This document shows, piece by piece, positions 42,851-52,715 of a stretch of DNA of 64,000 bases (its first letter is position 1; the number at the start of each line of letters is the position of its first letter). Position numbers and translations under genes: made by a program. A model generated the notes under the pieces. The model had not been told where the DNA came from, ran no database searches, and saw nothing but the letters and a program-made list of their open reading frames with translations. The DNA is from Flavihumibacter sp. ZG627 (GTDB lineage: Bacteria; Bacteroidota; Bacteroidia; Chitinophagales; Chitinophagaceae): assembly GCF_000814325.1 (NCBI RefSeq), contig NZ_JPHF01000002.1, positions 1 through 64,000 on the forward strand, given 5' to 3'.

Positions 42851-44089
42851 TTATCTTATTTGTCCGCTACCACGAACGATCCATTTTTCTGTAACAAGTT
42901 TTTCTAATGCAAAAGGTCCGCGGGCATGTAGCTTCTGTGTGGAAATGCCAATTTCCGCTCCAAGTTCAAACACCTCTCCATCCGTAAATCGGGTGGATGC
43001 ATTTGAGTATACAACTGCAGAATCTACATTTCTGATAAAATATTCGCAGGCTTTTTTGTCTTCCGATAAAATAGATTCAGAATGTTTAGTAGAGTAGGTT
43101 GCAATATGATCTAGTGCTTCTTCAATACCATCCACAACCTTTATGGCACATTTGAGGCTTAGGAACTCGCGGGCATAATCTGCTGAAGTGGCTGGTGAAA
43201 GAAAAGGATATCCTTTCAAAAAAACAGCCTCTGGCTTACCCGCAAAAATCTCCACTTCTTTTGCAGCAAAAAGGGGAGCAAGTTTCTTCAAAAATGCAGA
43301 GGCAATTTTTTTATCTACCAATATAGTATCAACAGCATTGCATACAGACGGTCTGGAGGTTTTCGCATTTACCACTATCTCTAAAGCCTTGCTAAGATTT
43401 GCTTTTGATTCTACATATATATGGCAAACACCTGCTCCTGTTTCAATTACAGGTACCAGGGAATGTTTTCTAACGTACCTTATAAGGCCATCAGATCCTC
43501 TTGGAATAAGCACGTCAAGATATTTGGTTGCCGTAAACATTTCTTCAACTACCTCTCTTTCCGGTGGAAGCAGGGTGACGAGGTCAATATCCATATCAAA
43601 ACTGCGCAACACTTTTTTTATCAGCGTAACAGCGGCTTTATTGGTATGATCTGCTTCATTGCTTCCTTTCAGTACACATGCATTTCTGCTTCGCAGGCAA
43701 AGGGCTGCAATATCAAAAGTTACATTAGGCCTCGATTCATATATAGCACCAACAACACCCAGGGGCACCGCTATTTTTTCCAGTTTAAGTCCGTTGTGCA
43801 AAGTCTTTTTTTCCAATATTTTTCCTGATGGATCTGGCAGTTTTGCAATATTCCGGATACTGGCGGCAATAGCACGAATTCTTTTTTCATCCAGCATAAG
43901 GCGATCTATCCTGGGATTATCCGGTGATTGTTTAGCAAGATCTTTTGCATTTGCTTTTAATATTGCCGGGATTGAATTATTCAGTTCATCTGCCACCGAG
44001 CGTAACAATTTCCTTAGCTGGCTATCAGGCACTGACAGCAGACTGCCAGAAGCATTGTGCGTCTTTTTTATATTTCCTAAAACAGTCAT
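42851..44089 (-). CDS. proA: Gamma-glutamyl phosphate reductase
   Basis: The NADPH enzyme turns glutamyl 5-phosphate into the semialdehyde in proline synthesis. The fold is that of aldehyde dehydrogenases. Conserved blocks are VPLGVVGAIYESRPNVTFD (about 108-126), LIPRGSDGLI and the catalytic Cys in RPSVCNAVDTILV (near residue 250). The 412-residue length is normal. It follows proB by 11 bp on the same strand. Confidence 0.96.
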   Translation of the reverse strand: MTVLGNIKKTHNASGSLLSVPDSQLRKLLRSVADELNNSIPAILKANAKDLAKQSPDNPRIDRLMLDEKRIRAIAASIRNIAKLPDPSGKILEKKTLHNGLKLEKIAVPLGVVGAIYESRPNVTFDIAALCLRSRNACVLKGSNEADHTNKAAVTLIKKVLRSFDMDIDLVTLLPPEREVVEEMFTATKYLDVLIPRGSDGLIRYVRKHSLVPVIETGAGVCHIYVESKANLSKALEIVVNAKTSRPSVCNAVDTILVDKKIASAFLKKLAPLFAAKEVEIFAGKPEAVFLKGYPFLSPATSADYAREFLSLKCAIKVVDGIEEALDHIATYSTKHSESILSEDKKACEYFIRNVDSAVVYSNASTRFTDGEVFELGAEIGISTQKLHARGPFALEKLVTEKWIVRGSGQIR

Positions 44090-44100
44090 TCTTCTTTTTG

Positions 44101-45135
44101 TTAGAATAATACAATATCATCTGCATGCGCTGCGATCACATTCTTTTCTTTTAGTTGATCATTGATGCTGGAGGCTTCCAGCCGGGTTTTCGCAACACCC
44201 AGGATCTCCCCGGTTTCATCCATGATCTGTATCACCTCACCCGCTACGAATTTTCCTTCAGCTTTTGTTATGCCAATGGTTAAAAGACTTTTCCTTCCCT
44301 GTAGAGCCCTCGCAGCACCTTTATCTACATGGATGGTTCCCAGTGTTACTGAACCACTTGCAAGCCATTTCTGCCTCGCCCGTAGGTTGGATTTTTTTGC
44401 CAGGAAATAGGAGCCATTATCACCCTCAAGCGCATCCGAAATAGGGTGCCGTCCCTTCAACCCACAGATCATAACATTGATGCCCAGGGAAGTTGCTAAA
44501 CGGGTAAAGGTCAGTTTAGACAACATGCCGCCAAGTCCCGGGCCACTGGTATCTGTTCGAACATACTGTAACACTGACGCATCAACTTTTTCTATCCGTG
44601 TAATGATATTTTTCTTGTCATCCAATAAGCCACCTGCAGAAGTACAGAGCACGAGGTTACTGGCATCAAAACCAATTGCAATAAGCGTTGCGAGTTCGTC
44701 ATTGTCCGAAAACTTGATCTCCACATTACTAACAAGATCATTTTCATTTACAACCGGGATAATTTTATTATCCCAGAAAGTGGCAAAGGTTTCACGGAGT
44801 TGCAGAAACTGTTTCCTGCTCGAGAAATGCACCCTTTCACAAAGTGCCTGTGCCACCGTAATACCATGGACACTAAAATACTTATGATACATTTGAATAA
44901 GTATCGGGTTGCCTACTGCCGCGGCAGCTTTTCGCTCCGATAATGTTCCTTTATAATTGTGCAGAAATTTCCTGCCACTACCTACCGCACCACTGGAAAC
45001 CAGTACAATATTGAATTGCTGGCTTAGTGCTGCAATTTCCGCAGCCACTTTTTTGATAACTGAAGTATCGATATTTCCTTCCTGGTTAGTTATTACGGCA
45101 GTCCCTAATTTAATAACTAAGACTTCCCTTAACAT
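44101..45135 (-). CDS. proB: Glutamate 5-kinase
   Basis: The first proline enzyme phosphorylates glutamate at the gamma position. The amino-acid kinase domain starts VIKLGTAVITN and has LVSSGAVGSGRKFL and VVNENDLVSN. A C-terminal PUA domain (about 260-344) is present, as in E. coli ProB, where the kinase domain binds feedback proline. It is the first gene of proBA. The 87-bp gap before the divergent ABC gene holds a GGGGG/CCCCC hairpin at 45188-45202. Confidence 0.95.
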   Translation of the reverse strand: MLREVLVIKLGTAVITNQEGNIDTSVIKKVAAEIAALSQQFNIVLVSSGAVGSGRKFLHNYKGTLSERKAAAAVGNPILIQMYHKYFSVHGITVAQALCERVHFSSRKQFLQLRETFATFWDNKIIPVVNENDLVSNVEIKFSDNDELATLIAIGFDASNLVLCTSAGGLLDDKKNIITRIEKVDASVLQYVRTDTSGPGLGGMLSKLTFTRLATSLGINVMICGLKGRHPISDALEGDNGSYFLAKKSNLRARQKWLASGSVTLGTIHVDKGAARALQGRKSLLTIGITKAEGKFVAGEVIQIMDETGEILGVAKTRLEASSINDQLKEKNVIAAHADDIVLF

Positions 45136-45222
45136 TGCTTGCTTGCTAGTTTGTATGCAAGATAATGTAATAAATAAACTACACCATGGGGGTTCTGCCC
45201 CCGATGCTTTGTAAATTGCATC

Positions 45223-46218
45223 ATGTTACAGGTGTTTGGTATCAGTAAGAAAGATCAGGATATATTCATCTTAAAGGATATTGAGTTTTCGGTTCCGGGC
45301 AACCGGAAGTTGGCCCTTGCAGGTGAAACCGGTTCAGGTAAGAGCACACTAATGAAGATAATTGCCGGACTGATACAACCCGATGAGGGTAGCGTATTCT
45401 TCCATGATAAAAAAGTGGAGGGCCCATTGGAGAGATTGATACCTGGCCATCCGCAGATTGCTTATCTCTCCCAACATTTTGAACTACGAAACAATTACCG
45501 GGTTGAAGAGATACTCGAGATTGCCAGTAAACTCGACCCACCACATGCCCGGAAAATATTTGAGATTTGCCAGGTAGAACATTTGCTCAAACGTAAAACT
45601 GACAAGGTTTCGGGAGGTGAGCGTCAACGTATAGCGATGGCAAGAGCCCTCGTCACCTCTCCTGATCTATTGCTGCTGGATGAACCATACTCTAATCTTG
45701 ATACGATCCATAAGCAGGTTATGAAATCAGTTGTGGAAGATATCGGAGATCACTTGGGTGTTTCCTGTATACTGGTTTCACATGATGCTACCGATACTTT
45801 ATCATGGGCCGATGAAATCATGGTTATGCATGATGGCAGTATCATCCAGCGGGCTGATCCCGAAACAATTTATCATCACCCTGCCAATGCTTATGTGGCT
45901 GCACTCTTTGGTAAATTCAATGTCCTGAATACTGAAACAGCAACAGCATTTGGATTTAATAATGGGTTATCACAAGATGATGTTTTTTCAATCTTACGAC
46001 CCGGGCAGTTCAGTTTGAATCAAGGCACTAGTAATGATGTAAAGGGGGAAATAAAAAAGGTGTCCTTTTTGGGAGACACCTATGAGTTGGATATCCAGCT
46101 TGAATCTCAATCCATTGTGTTGAAAACAGCTCTTAACGGTTTCATCAAAGGAGATACCGTTACTGTTTCCCTAAACCGGGAATCTATTGGATGCCCTGAT
46201 TCTCAGGATGGAGTGTAG
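45223..46218 (+). CDS. ABC transporter ATPase without a permease partner
   Basis: The 331-residue ATPase resembles the FbpC/PotA importer subunits: Walker A AGETGSGKST, signature VSGGERQRIAMARA, Walker B LLLLDEPYSNLD, H-loop SHDATDTLSWADE. The last 90 residues form a TOBE-like beta domain (FSILRPGQFSLNQG then VKKVSFLGDTYELD-like strands), usually a regulatory ligand-binding unit. No permease or binding protein gene is near, so it must serve a transporter encoded elsewhere or have another role. Its 3' end overlaps the convergent small membrane protein gene by 16 bp. Confidence 0.88.
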   Translation: MLQVFGISKKDQDIFILKDIEFSVPGNRKLALAGETGSGKSTLMKIIAGLIQPDEGSVFFHDKKVEGPLERLIPGHPQIAYLSQHFELRNNYRVEEILEIASKLDPPHARKIFEICQVEHLLKRKTDKVSGGERQRIAMARALVTSPDLLLLDEPYSNLDTIHKQVMKSVVEDIGDHLGVSCILVSHDATDTLSWADEIMVMHDGSIIQRADPETIYHHPANAYVAALFGKFNVLNTETATAFGFNNGLSQDDVFSILRPGQFSLNQGTSNDVKGEIKKVSFLGDTYELDIQLESQSIVLKTALNGFIKGDTVTVSLNRESIGCPDSQDGV

Positions 46219-46403
46219 GCAGATCTTTTTATTGATCTGAGTACAAAATGTAAACTGATCAGCGATGCGCCAAACAGGTAGAGATACATTTTTTGATCAA
46301 GCGGGTGATTGTTACCGAAATAAGTGAGCGCCACAAGAGTGGTGCCCCAGATGAACAGCGCATTCTTAATGGCTGATAACAACAGGGTACGTAGGGTTAC
46401 CAT
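46203..46403 (-). CDS. Small two-TM membrane protein
   Basis: The 66-residue product has two hydrophobic helices (about 10-27 and 38-55) and a basic C-terminus (RSIKRSAYTPS). No family is recognised. Its 3' end overlaps the end of the convergent ABC ATPase gene by 16 bp. It may be transcribed with the DUF1624 gene upstream, 83 bp away. Confidence 0.6.
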   Translation of the reverse strand: MVTLRTLLLSAIKNALFIWGTTLVALTYFGNNHPLDQKMYLYLFGASLISLHFVLRSIKRSAYTPS

Positions 46404-46486
46404 GACGGATTTTTTTTGTCTCCCTTATTAACAAAATACCTTATTTATTATTGTGCAATTGATTTGGTTTTCGATGAAAGGGATGT

Positions 46487-47665
46487 TTATATATACTTCA
46501 GCCACCAGTAAGCATTCCTGGCTTTATAGCGTCCAAACCATTGGCTGGGCTTATATAAAAGAAGTACAATAACTATCCACAGCACATAAACGATCCATAG
46601 GTCATAGCCGAAATTCAGGGGGCGGAAGTAAAACGGAAGTCCGGGACTGCTGATATCTTTTACTCCATAACCTGAACTAAAGAAGAGTATAATTAGGAAC
46701 AGATGGATAAGATAGAAATGTAAAATATAATAGAAAAAGGGAACCTTTCCATACACACTCACAAAACGGCTCCACGCGGTATTTGTTTTTTCCCAGATAG
46801 ATAGTAAAATTAATGATGGTCCCAGGGTCATACAGAGATACATTAATGACGGTGGGTATTTACTGGTATTTAGAAACGAGAAAAGGTCATGTGGAAAGCT
46901 GCCATTTGTTAGTCGGGGAGAGGGGTCGCCATACCCATTGATAAAGCGCAGCAGGATAAATGCTATTGTCATCACCGATCCTGTTATTAATAGATTTTTT
47001 CTTCTTCTGCTGGCAGAATAGCCTGCATTGTACCAATACCCCAATGCATAACCGATAAACATTGCTGCCGTCCATGGTAATATAGCATAAAGTACCAGGA
47101 TGATATGGGAAGATGATATCGGAATGGCAGATCCAAATGCGCGGAAGAAAATATTCCATATTGCTGAGGAAACACCTGATGCAGGTGCTGCTACATAATC
47201 AAGTGTGTTATGGCCAATCAGCAGAATGATGCCTGAAAATAAAACAGCTCTGAATGATATTCTGCTGATTATGGAAAGCAGGATCATGCTGAAACCAATT
47301 GCCCAGATCACCTGCAGAATTATAATATTAAAGAAAGGATTGAAGGTAATGCCGAAAGTAACAAGCGTGATCTCGGCAATAATGAGCCAGAGGCCCCTTT
47401 TGAACATGGAGGCACTGGCTTCTGCCCTGGTTTTATTTTGGGATGATATATAGATGGATATGCCTGATAGCATAACAAAAACCGGTGCGCAGAAATGCGT
47501 GATCCATCTTGTGAAGAAAAGGGGATAAGTAGTTGATGCAGGCGCCAGGGGATCTGCTGTCATAGCCGAATGATGAAAGAAATCCCTTGTATGGTCGAGG
47601 GCCATAATTATCATAACGATACCCCTAAGAATGTCGATTGATTGTATCCTCTTAGATTTTTCCAT
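46487..47665 (-). CDS. DUF1624/HGSNAT-like membrane acyltransferase
   Basis: The 392-residue polytopic protein (about ten TM helices) opens with RIQSIDILRGIVMIIMALDH, the DUF1624 signature also found in heparan-alpha-glucosaminide N-acetyltransferase and related transmembrane acyltransferases. Such proteins move acetyl groups across the membrane onto sugars or other acceptors. A conserved His in ALDHTRDFFHH lies at the end of the first helix. Its acceptor is unknown, and no polysaccharide genes are adjacent. Confidence 0.82.
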   Translation of the reverse strand: MEKSKRIQSIDILRGIVMIIMALDHTRDFFHHSAMTADPLAPASTTYPLFFTRWITHFCAPVFVMLSGISIYISSQNKTRAEASASMFKRGLWLIIAEITLVTFGITFNPFFNIIILQVIWAIGFSMILLSIISRISFRAVLFSGIILLIGHNTLDYVAAPASGVSSAIWNIFFRAFGSAIPISSSHIILVLYAILPWTAAMFIGYALGYWYNAGYSASRRRKNLLITGSVMTIAFILLRFINGYGDPSPRLTNGSFPHDLFSFLNTSKYPPSLMYLCMTLGPSLILLSIWEKTNTAWSRFVSVYGKVPFFYYILHFYLIHLFLIILFFSSGYGVKDISSPGLPFYFRPLNFGYDLWIVYVLWIVIVLLLYKPSQWFGRYKARNAYWWLKYI

Positions 47666-47851
47666 GTATTAATGAAGTAGTATAAAACTAAATAAATATA
47701 AAAATAGATTTCAAACCACATTTAATGTCACCTAGGAACAACGTGACCTGGTCATATGTTCGAACGTCCACCTAACATGTGTCAGACACTTAATCTCCCA
47801 AGCCTTGCAGTTAGCGAAAGAATTTATTATATTGATTCCCAAATCTTAACC

Positions 47852-48388
47852 ATGAATCGTTTTCTATTCCTGCCAGTACTTTTCTCTATCATGTTTTTTT
47901 CATGCTCTAAAAGCAGTGATAGTTCCAATCCTGAATATTATTTCAATGCAACTGTCAATGGTCAAAAGGTAACATTTAATACCAATGCATTTGCGCAATG
48001 GGAGATTAATGGAGATTTTGCTGCTCTTATGGCCGGAGGTTATGAGAATAATTCCCAGGATTCAAGAACTGCAGGATTTGTAATTATCAATCTTCCTTCA
48101 AAAAAACAAATCACAGCTGGTGCCTATAATGATTCAGGAGATGAATTCGAAGTAATTGGTAGTTATAATATTCCAGCACAGGAGAAGGACTATCAATCCG
48201 GGACAACATTATCTGCAGAAGCTGAAAGGATGGGAATGAACCTGCCAAATAAACTTGAGCTGATCATTACCTCGGTATCTGACAATATTATTCAGGGAAA
48301 TTTCAGCGGTGATTTTTACCTTGAAGCAGATCCTATGGCTGAAAAAGTGACTATTACGAATGGCAGCTTCAGGCTAAAGGTTCTTTAA
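47852..48388 (+). CDS. Lipoprotein of unknown function
   Basis: I choose ATG 47852 because it gives a lipoprotein signal peptide (MNRFLFLPVLFSIMFFSC, Cys18); the longer open frame from 47756 adds 32 residues without function. The mature part (about 160 residues) reads YYFNATVNGQKVTFNTNAFA at its start, a beta-sandwich type common in uncharacterised Bacteroidota lipoproteins that may bind a ligand at the cell surface. It is convergent with the Mla operon, 3 bp apart. Confidence 0.72.
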   Translation: MNRFLFLPVLFSIMFFSCSKSSDSSNPEYYFNATVNGQKVTFNTNAFAQWEINGDFAALMAGGYENNSQDSRTAGFVIINLPSKKQITAGAYNDSGDEFEVIGSYNIPAQEKDYQSGTTLSAEAERMGMNLPNKLELIITSVSDNIIQGNFSGDFYLEADPMAEKVTITNGSFRLKVL

Positions 48389-48391
48389 TAA

Positions 48392-49168
48392 TTAATCCTT
48401 TTTCTTATTATCAGGTTCGGCTTCTTTCTGCGCCTCCTTTTGTTGTTCCTTAGCATTGGCTATGGAATCCTTTATACGCTGTCTTTCTTTTCTTTTGAAA
48501 TGACCTCTCAATAAGAAAGACCCCTGTGCCGCTTCCAATGTCTCATTGGCGGTGCTGGCTGTTTTTTTGATTGTGCCAACAGTTTGTTTTGTCTGGTCAA
48601 TAGCACCTTCCAGTTTAACTGCCAGTTTATCATCATTCAATAAACGGCCCAGACTTCCTTCGCCGTCATCAATTCTTCCCACAATATTGGCAAGCCCATC
48701 GGTAAGATCTGCTGCATTCTCCGAAATCAGACTAATATTATTCATAACCTTATCCATATCCATTGGATTAACCGATTGTATCACCGCACCATCTTTAACA
48801 GGAACTGTGGCTGAATCACCAGGTGATATCATAATGAGTTTATCGCCCATTAATCCATCTGATCCAATGCTGGCAACTGCATCAGCTTTGATATAAGGCT
48901 GCATTTCTTTTTCGAGGGTTAACATCAGCCGAACGGTCGTGTCATTAATGATCCTGATCTGGTCAACTGTTCCGATATTGATTCCCGCAAACCTTACATA
49001 ATTACCTTCTCTTGTTCCGGCAATATTCTTGAAGTCGGCAAATACATTTATTTTATTTCCGAACAGGTTTTGTTGTTTCCCAATTAGAAAAATTAACACC
49101 AGCAGCAGGCCCAGGCTAACTGCAACGAATGTTCCTGTTTTTATTTTTTGTTCTGTAGATATTTTCAT
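48392..49168 (-). CDS. mlaD: MlaD-like MCE-domain protein
   Basis: The substrate-binding part of an MCE lipid transporter that moves phospholipids between membranes. One N-terminal TM helix (about 13-30) is followed by an MCE domain (about 38-115; FADFKNIAGTREGNYVRFAG, then GLMGDKLIMISPG). A helical region of about 90 residues and a highly charged Lys/Glu/Gln tail follow. It is the third gene of the mlaE-mlaF-mlaD operon. mlaB and mlaC homologues are not adjacent. Confidence 0.9.
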   Translation of the reverse strand: MKISTEQKIKTGTFVAVSLGLLLVLIFLIGKQQNLFGNKINVFADFKNIAGTREGNYVRFAGINIGTVDQIRIINDTTVRLMLTLEKEMQPYIKADAVASIGSDGLMGDKLIMISPGDSATVPVKDGAVIQSVNPMDMDKVMNNISLISENAADLTDGLANIVGRIDDGEGSLGRLLNDDKLAVKLEGAIDQTKQTVGTIKKTASTANETLEAAQGSFLLRGHFKRKERQRIKDSIANAKEQQKEAQKEAEPDNKKKD

Positions 49169-49176
49169 GCACTTAA

Positions 49177-49911
49177 TTATTTAAAAAATGATCTTATAAA
49201 TTCATCATCTGAATGGTAGAGTTCATCATAAGTTCCTTCAGCAATGATCTCTCCTTCATTCAAAACCAGGATCCGGTCGGCAGTCAGTTCAGCACAGGGG
49301 ATATCATGGGTGATGATCAATGATGTGGTCTTATATCTTTTCTGCATTTCTAACATCAGGTAACTGATCTCTTTGGAGGTGATTGTATCCAAACCGGTTG
49401 TGGGCTCATCATACAACATTATTTCGGGCCTAACTATTAGTGTACGAGCCAGTCCAAGCCTTTTGCGCATTCCCCCACTAAGGTCAGAAGGCATCTTATC
49501 AATAGCATCTGCTAATCCAACCGCTTCTAGCACTTCAAGAGAGCGTTCCCTTATCTCTTTTCTGTCTTTTATTTTCAAAACCTTCTTAAGGGGAAAAGCA
49601 AGATTCTCCCTTACCGTCATACTATCGTAAAGCGCAGCTCCCTGGAATAGAAATCCGAGTTTGCTTCTTAGCCCCTTTAGTTCCTGATCATCCATCTCTT
49701 TTACCTCCCTGCCAAACACTAGGCAGTCGCCTTCATCCTGGTCGAGCAGTCCGGCTATGCATTTTATGGTTACTGATTTGCCTTGCCCGGATTTTCCCAG
49801 CACTACCACATTCTCTCCTTTCCTGACGGTTAAGTTGATATTCTTTAATACCTCCTTACCGTTGAAACTTTTTTTGAGTCCTTTTATTTCTATGATCGCT
49901 TCCTGGTTCAT
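49177..49911 (-). CDS. mlaF: MlaF-like ABC ATPase
   Basis: The ATPase of the MCE transporter. Walker A LGKSGQGKSVT has Gln and Val in place of more usual residues (GxSGxGKS is kept), the signature is LSGGMRKRLGLARTL as in MlaF/Ttg2A, Walker B is IMLYDEPTTGLD, and the H-loop THD follows. Length 244 is standard. The gene lies 3 bp after mlaE and 8 bp before mlaD. Confidence 0.92.
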   Translation of the reverse strand: MNQEAIIEIKGLKKSFNGKEVLKNINLTVRKGENVVVLGKSGQGKSVTIKCIAGLLDQDEGDCLVFGREVKEMDDQELKGLRSKLGFLFQGAALYDSMTVRENLAFPLKKVLKIKDRKEIRERSLEVLEAVGLADAIDKMPSDLSGGMRKRLGLARTLIVRPEIMLYDEPTTGLDTITSKEISYLMLEMQKRYKTTSLIITHDIPCAELTADRILVLNEGEIIAEGTYDELYHSDDEFIRSFFK

Positions 49912-49914
49912 GGC

Positions 49915-50691
49915 TTAGGAGTATATTAATGAGTTGGTGACCTGTACCACTATGGCATCAATTACTATTATCCAGATTGATGCTGTAACAACTGATGAAT
50001 TTGCTGCCAGTCCTACGCTCTCTGTTCCTTTATTAGAATTAAATCCTATAAAGCATCCCACAAAACCAATACTAAAACCGAACATGATTGATTTGATAAA
50101 TGCGGGGAAAACATCAGAAAAAGCAAGACTTGAAATGGCCTTGGTAAAATATAATTTGATGGTCATATCGCCGGAGAGCGCAGCGGCGGTAAATCCGCCT
50201 ACCAATGCCATTGCATCAGCAAAAATGGTAAGTAGCGGAATCATTAATGTGCAGGCAAGTATTCGTGGCACCACAAGAAAGCTAACAGGATTTGCACCGG
50301 ATACTTCCATGGCATCAATTTGCTCGGTTACATTCATGCTTCCGAGTTCTGCACCAATACTGGAGGCGATCTTTCCAGCACAAATAAGGGCAATGATCAC
50401 CGGACCTATCTCCCGAATGATAGAAACGGATACCATACTCGGTATATAACTCTCTGCTCCGAATTCTTTTAGTGTAGGCTGGGATTGAAGTGTTAAAACT
50501 ATACCGAGAATAAAACCTGTTAAGGCGCAAATACCTATAGACCGGAAACCGATGGTATATGACTGGCGGGCGAATTCTTCAAATTCGAACTCTTCTCGTA
50601 GGAGATTCCTGAAAAAGGATCGAAGGAAGATTCCCTGTTCGCCCATGGCAATTAGGGTATTCCTGAAATTTAGGTGTTGGGTTAATGACAT
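49915..50691 (-). CDS. mlaE: MlaE-like permease
   Basis: The membrane permease of the MCE transporter, 258 residues with about five or six TM helices and the conserved MlaE blocks (FTLQSQPTLKEFGAES-like at about 65-82; AGKIASSIGAELGSMNVTEQIDAME near 105-129). It is the first gene of the operon and lies about 95 bp downstream of the MsbA-like gene on the same strand. Confidence 0.92.
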   Translation of the reverse strand: MSLTQHLNFRNTLIAMGEQGIFLRSFFRNLLREEFEFEEFARQSYTIGFRSIGICALTGFILGIVLTLQSQPTLKEFGAESYIPSMVSVSIIREIGPVIIALICAGKIASSIGAELGSMNVTEQIDAMEVSGANPVSFLVVPRILACTLMIPLLTIFADAMALVGGFTAAALSGDMTIKLYFTKAISSLAFSDVFPAFIKSIMFGFSIGFVGCFIGFNSNKGTESVGLAANSSVVTASIWIIVIDAIVVQVTNSLIYS

Positions 50692-50787
50692 TATTTGGCC
50701 TGCTTGGTTAGACCCCTATTGCCAAAGCCCTGCCATCAATATAATGCGTGAATTATGTTAAATCCCTTTTTTACTGGGGAATAAATT

Positions 50788-52677
50788 CTACAACGACTGT
50801 GTTTCAACGCCGAATTCAAACTGCATCTCATTTAACTTACGATAGAGGCCATTTTGGAGCATCAGCTCCTGGTGGGTACCGCTTTCACTGATTCGGCCTT
50901 TATCTAGCACCACGATCCTGTCTGCATTGCGGATGGTAGATAGCCGATGGGCGATCACAAAGGATGTGCGGCCTTTCATCAGGTTTTCAAGCGCTTCCTG
51001 CACCAGCTGCTCACTTTCACTATCGAGAGACGATGTAGCCTCATCAAGGATGAGGATGGCAGGATCTTTCAGGATAGCGCGGGCGATGGCTATCCGCTGC
51101 CGCTGGCCACCGCTTAATTTGATGCCTCTTTCGCCCACGATTGTTTCGTATGTTTCCGGAAACCGGGAGATGAATTCATGTGCATTGGCGCGTTCAGCTG
51201 CTTCACGGATCTCTTCATCAGTAGCCCCAGGTTTGCCATACCCAATATTTTCGCGGATGCTACCACCAAATAGCAAAACCTCCTGAGGAACAAAAGCCAT
51301 CTGCTGTCTTAATTGAGTAAGGGGATATTGATCAGCGGGTTTATCATCAAAATAAAGTACGCCTGCGTTGGGTTTATAGAACTGCAAAAGGAGGGAAGCA
51401 ATTGTAGTTTTGCCGGCGCCACTGGGTCCTACAATAGCTATCTGCTGGCCTTTGGCTACAGAAAGATTAAGGTCCTTCAAAACCGAAATGTCTTTGCGGC
51501 CGGGATAACTGAAAGCCACATGATCAAAACGAACATTCCCATGAAGAATATGTTCAGGTGCTCCTGCGTCTTCCAGCGAAACAGGTTCACCCTCACTGCG
51601 CAGGATCTCACGGATGCTTTCTGTTGCGCCCAGGGTTTTCTGAAGCTGCGAGAAGATATCGGCAAAACCGGCAAAGGTTCCCCCCACAAACATGGAGAAG
51701 ATTACGAACATAGTAAGTGAGCCAAGGCTTAATTCGCCGCTTCTGATCATATTGACACCATACCACATCACAAAAGCGATGGCGCCAAATACACTGAATA
51801 TCATAAAGGAAATAAAGGCTCCCCGGTAACGGGCATTGCTGATTGCTGTGTCTACAACGGCAGAAATGCTTTTAACATAACGCGAAATTTCATGATACTC
51901 GCTGGTAAAGGCTTTCACGACAGTGATACCCTGAAAAGTTTCCTGCACTATAGTGCCACTTTCTGCAAGCTGGTCCTGCGCTCTCCTGGCCATTTTTCGG
52001 ATACGCTTGCCAAATAATACTGCCAATATGGCTATCAGTGGAACTACTGCAAGCATCACCAGAGCAAGCTTGGTACTGATCCAGAAAATAAATACCAGTC
52101 CTATCACCAGCGTGAATATCCCTCTCAGAAATTCTGCCAATGTAAATGATATTGCGTCCTGGATCTGAGAGAGGTCGGAGGATATCCTATTGCTGAGTTC
52201 ACCTACTCTTTTCTCAGAGAAATAACTCATAGGCATAGTAAGCAACTTACTGTAAACATCCTTACGCATGCCGGCAAGAGAACGCTCGCCAACTTCGGTT
52301 AAGAGGTAAACGCGCATATAGGAGAAGAGCATTTGGAAGCCGAGTTGTATAAAGATGAGAAGAAGCGTTGTGTTAAGGTCCCAGTTAAGATTTCTTAATT
52401 GCTCACCGAAAGGCATCATAGAACTTGATCCGGCAGCAGGAACAGTTGTTGTTCCCGGTGCTGCAGCATCTATCATTTTGCCAAGAAATAGAGGGAACAG
52501 GCTGGTAGTGAATGCTGAAAGGGCAATAAATACCAGGCTTAGGATGAATTTTCCTTTATATGGCCTGAGATAATTGAAGAGCACCATGGCCTGGCGGATA
52601 TTTTCCTTATTGATCTTTGCTTTGGGGCTATCATCTTTATCATTACTGCCGCTGCCTCTTCTTCTTCCGCCTGCCAT
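50788..52677 (-). CDS. ABC exporter (MsbA-like, fused TM and ATPase)
   Basis: A half-size type IV exporter of 629 residues, working as a homodimer. Residues 1-30 are Gly/Arg/Lys-rich and likely disordered. Six TM helices lie at about 40-350, and the ATPase at 380-620 has Walker A GPSGAGKTT, signature LSGGQRQRIAIARA, Walker B ILILDEATSSLD and H-loop AHRLST. The closest functional relatives flip lipid A or drugs; the neighbouring Mla operon fits a role in envelope lipid traffic, but the substrate is not proven. Confidence 0.9.
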   Translation of the reverse strand: MAGGRRRGSGSNDKDDSPKAKINKENIRQAMVLFNYLRPYKGKFILSLVFIALSAFTTSLFPLFLGKMIDAAAPGTTTVPAAGSSSMMPFGEQLRNLNWDLNTTLLLIFIQLGFQMLFSYMRVYLLTEVGERSLAGMRKDVYSKLLTMPMSYFSEKRVGELSNRISSDLSQIQDAISFTLAEFLRGIFTLVIGLVFIFWISTKLALVMLAVVPLIAILAVLFGKRIRKMARRAQDQLAESGTIVQETFQGITVVKAFTSEYHEISRYVKSISAVVDTAISNARYRGAFISFMIFSVFGAIAFVMWYGVNMIRSGELSLGSLTMFVIFSMFVGGTFAGFADIFSQLQKTLGATESIREILRSEGEPVSLEDAGAPEHILHGNVRFDHVAFSYPGRKDISVLKDLNLSVAKGQQIAIVGPSGAGKTTIASLLLQFYKPNAGVLYFDDKPADQYPLTQLRQQMAFVPQEVLLFGGSIRENIGYGKPGATDEEIREAAERANAHEFISRFPETYETIVGERGIKLSGGQRQRIAIARAILKDPAILILDEATSSLDSESEQLVQEALENLMKGRTSFVIAHRLSTIRNADRIVVLDKGRISESGTHQELMLQNGLYRKLNEMQFEFGVETQSL

Positions 52678-52715
52678 ACTGTATATTCGGGTTTTAATTA
52701 AACTGCAAGATAAGA

